Both the position numbers and the translations under genes were made by a program. Positions 6,537 to 6,604 of a stretch of 6,604 nucleotides of DNA are shown piece after piece. The stretch is from Bacilli bacterium (GTDB lineage: Bacteria; Bacillota_I; Bacilli_A; RF39; UBA660). Location: positions 1-6,604 of the forward strand of contig JAQUDY010000056.1 in the NCBI GenBank assembly GCA_028685445.1, read 5' to 3'. The notes under the pieces were generated by a model. The model was not told the DNA's origin, made no database searches, and worked only from the letters and a program-made list of their open reading frames with translations. Numbering within the stretch: the first letter of the stretch is position 1; each line of letters begins with the position of its first letter.

Positions 6537-6565
6537 TTGCCGTTTTAAATCGTATGTGATACAAT
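6537..6565 (+). promoter_or_regulatory. Promoter with extended -10 for the right-edge gene
   Basis: TTGCCG (6537-6542) and TACAAT (6560-6565) are separated by 17 bp, and a TG at 6557-6558 gives an extended -10. Transcription should begin near 6572, just before the ribosome binding site at 6585. The promoter lies inside the inverted repeat 6538-6585, which suggests repression by a dimeric regulator. Confidence 0.7.
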
Positions 6566-6585
6566 ATATACGAATGAAAACGGCA
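6538..6585. repeat. 18-bp inverted repeat around promoter, candidate operator
   Basis: TGCCGTTTTAAATCGTAT (6538-6555) and ATACGAATGAAAACGGCA (6568-6585) are complementary at 16 of 18 positions, with mismatches only in the middle, across a 12-nt spacer. The left arm covers the -35 box, the spacer holds the -10, and the right arm covers the start site and touches the ribosome binding site. RNA made from the promoter here would lack the left arm, so a DNA-level operator is more likely than an RNA hairpin. Read-through RNA from the left could fold it before the T run at 6591-6597. Confidence 0.7.
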
Positions 6586-6597
6586 GGAGGTTTTTTT

Positions 6598-6604
6598 ATG
6601 AATG
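6598..6604 (+). CDS. Start of an unidentified gene, cut by the right edge
   Basis: ATG at 6598 follows a consensus AGGAGG (6585-6590) at 7 nt and the promoter above, so a real gene very likely begins here. Only Met-Asn and one more base are visible, so no function can be given. Confidence 0.7.

Larger units (their letters stand above)
6208..6597. other. Intergenic region with repeats and no supported gene
   Basis: This 390-base stretch ends the defence operon and leads to a new gene at the right edge. Both strands carry frequent stops, and the one longer open frame (reverse strand, 6515 to 6333) has no start codon near its beginning. By eye its middle (about 6390-6495) is richer in G and C than the genes to the left. 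It contains repeated TGACTGCA-type motifs and, at 6537-6585, a promoter within an inverted repeat. No convincing terminator follows the 6207 stop; a weak TGAG/CTCA hairpin (6346-6372) before a T run (6375-6381) is the only candidate. It may be a junction between the defence cassette and a different element. Confidence 0.6.

Overview
This window is AT-rich on inspection, has strong purine-rich ribosome binding sites, and places every recognisable gene on the + strand. This suggests a low-GC Firmicute, most likely a member of the Clostridia (Clostridium or Clostridioides type). That assignment rests on base and codon use only; no marker gene fixes the species. The content is an anti-phage defence locus.

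Layout: (1) At 2-1612 lies the C-terminal two thirds or so of a type I restriction subunit, HsdR, entering from the left edge. (2) At 1628-2197 is a 189-residue protein of unknown function with an Asn-rich linker and a hydrophobic C-terminal helix. (3) At 2198-2405 is a regulatory gap. It holds a consensus sigma-A promoter (TTGACA, 17 bp, TATAAT) whose -35 box is half of a perfect palindrome. A compact hairpin followed by a T run starts about 10 nt after the predicted transcription start. (4) At 2406-3341 is an Abi_2 (AbiD/AbiF) HEPN-family abortive-infection protein. (5) At 3360-5312 is a single-chain fusion of the type I methylase HsdM to a half-size HsdS with one target-recognition domain. 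(6) At 5338-6207 is a DUF6414-like protein. (7) At 6208-6597 is a region without a convincing gene. It has repeated TGACTGCA motifs and, at its right end, a promoter embedded in an 18-bp inverted repeat. That promoter serves a gene of which only the first codons (6598-6604) are visible.

How the parts may work together: HsdR and the HsdM-HsdS fusion would form a type I restriction-modification enzyme. The AbiF-type HEPN protein is nested between the two halves of that system. It shares a likely transcript with the methylase and the DUF6414-like gene (spacings of 18 and 25 bp). This resembles other nested designs in which an RNase guards a restriction system (PrrC in hsd loci).

The most interesting element is the promoter-hairpin-T-run unit directly upstream of the HEPN gene. 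It could make an RNA of about 40 nt ending before the gene. It fits the recently described idea that AbiF-type HEPN proteins work with a small structured RNA as a toxin-antitoxin pair related to the ancestry of Cas13. That link is from memory plus context and is untested here.
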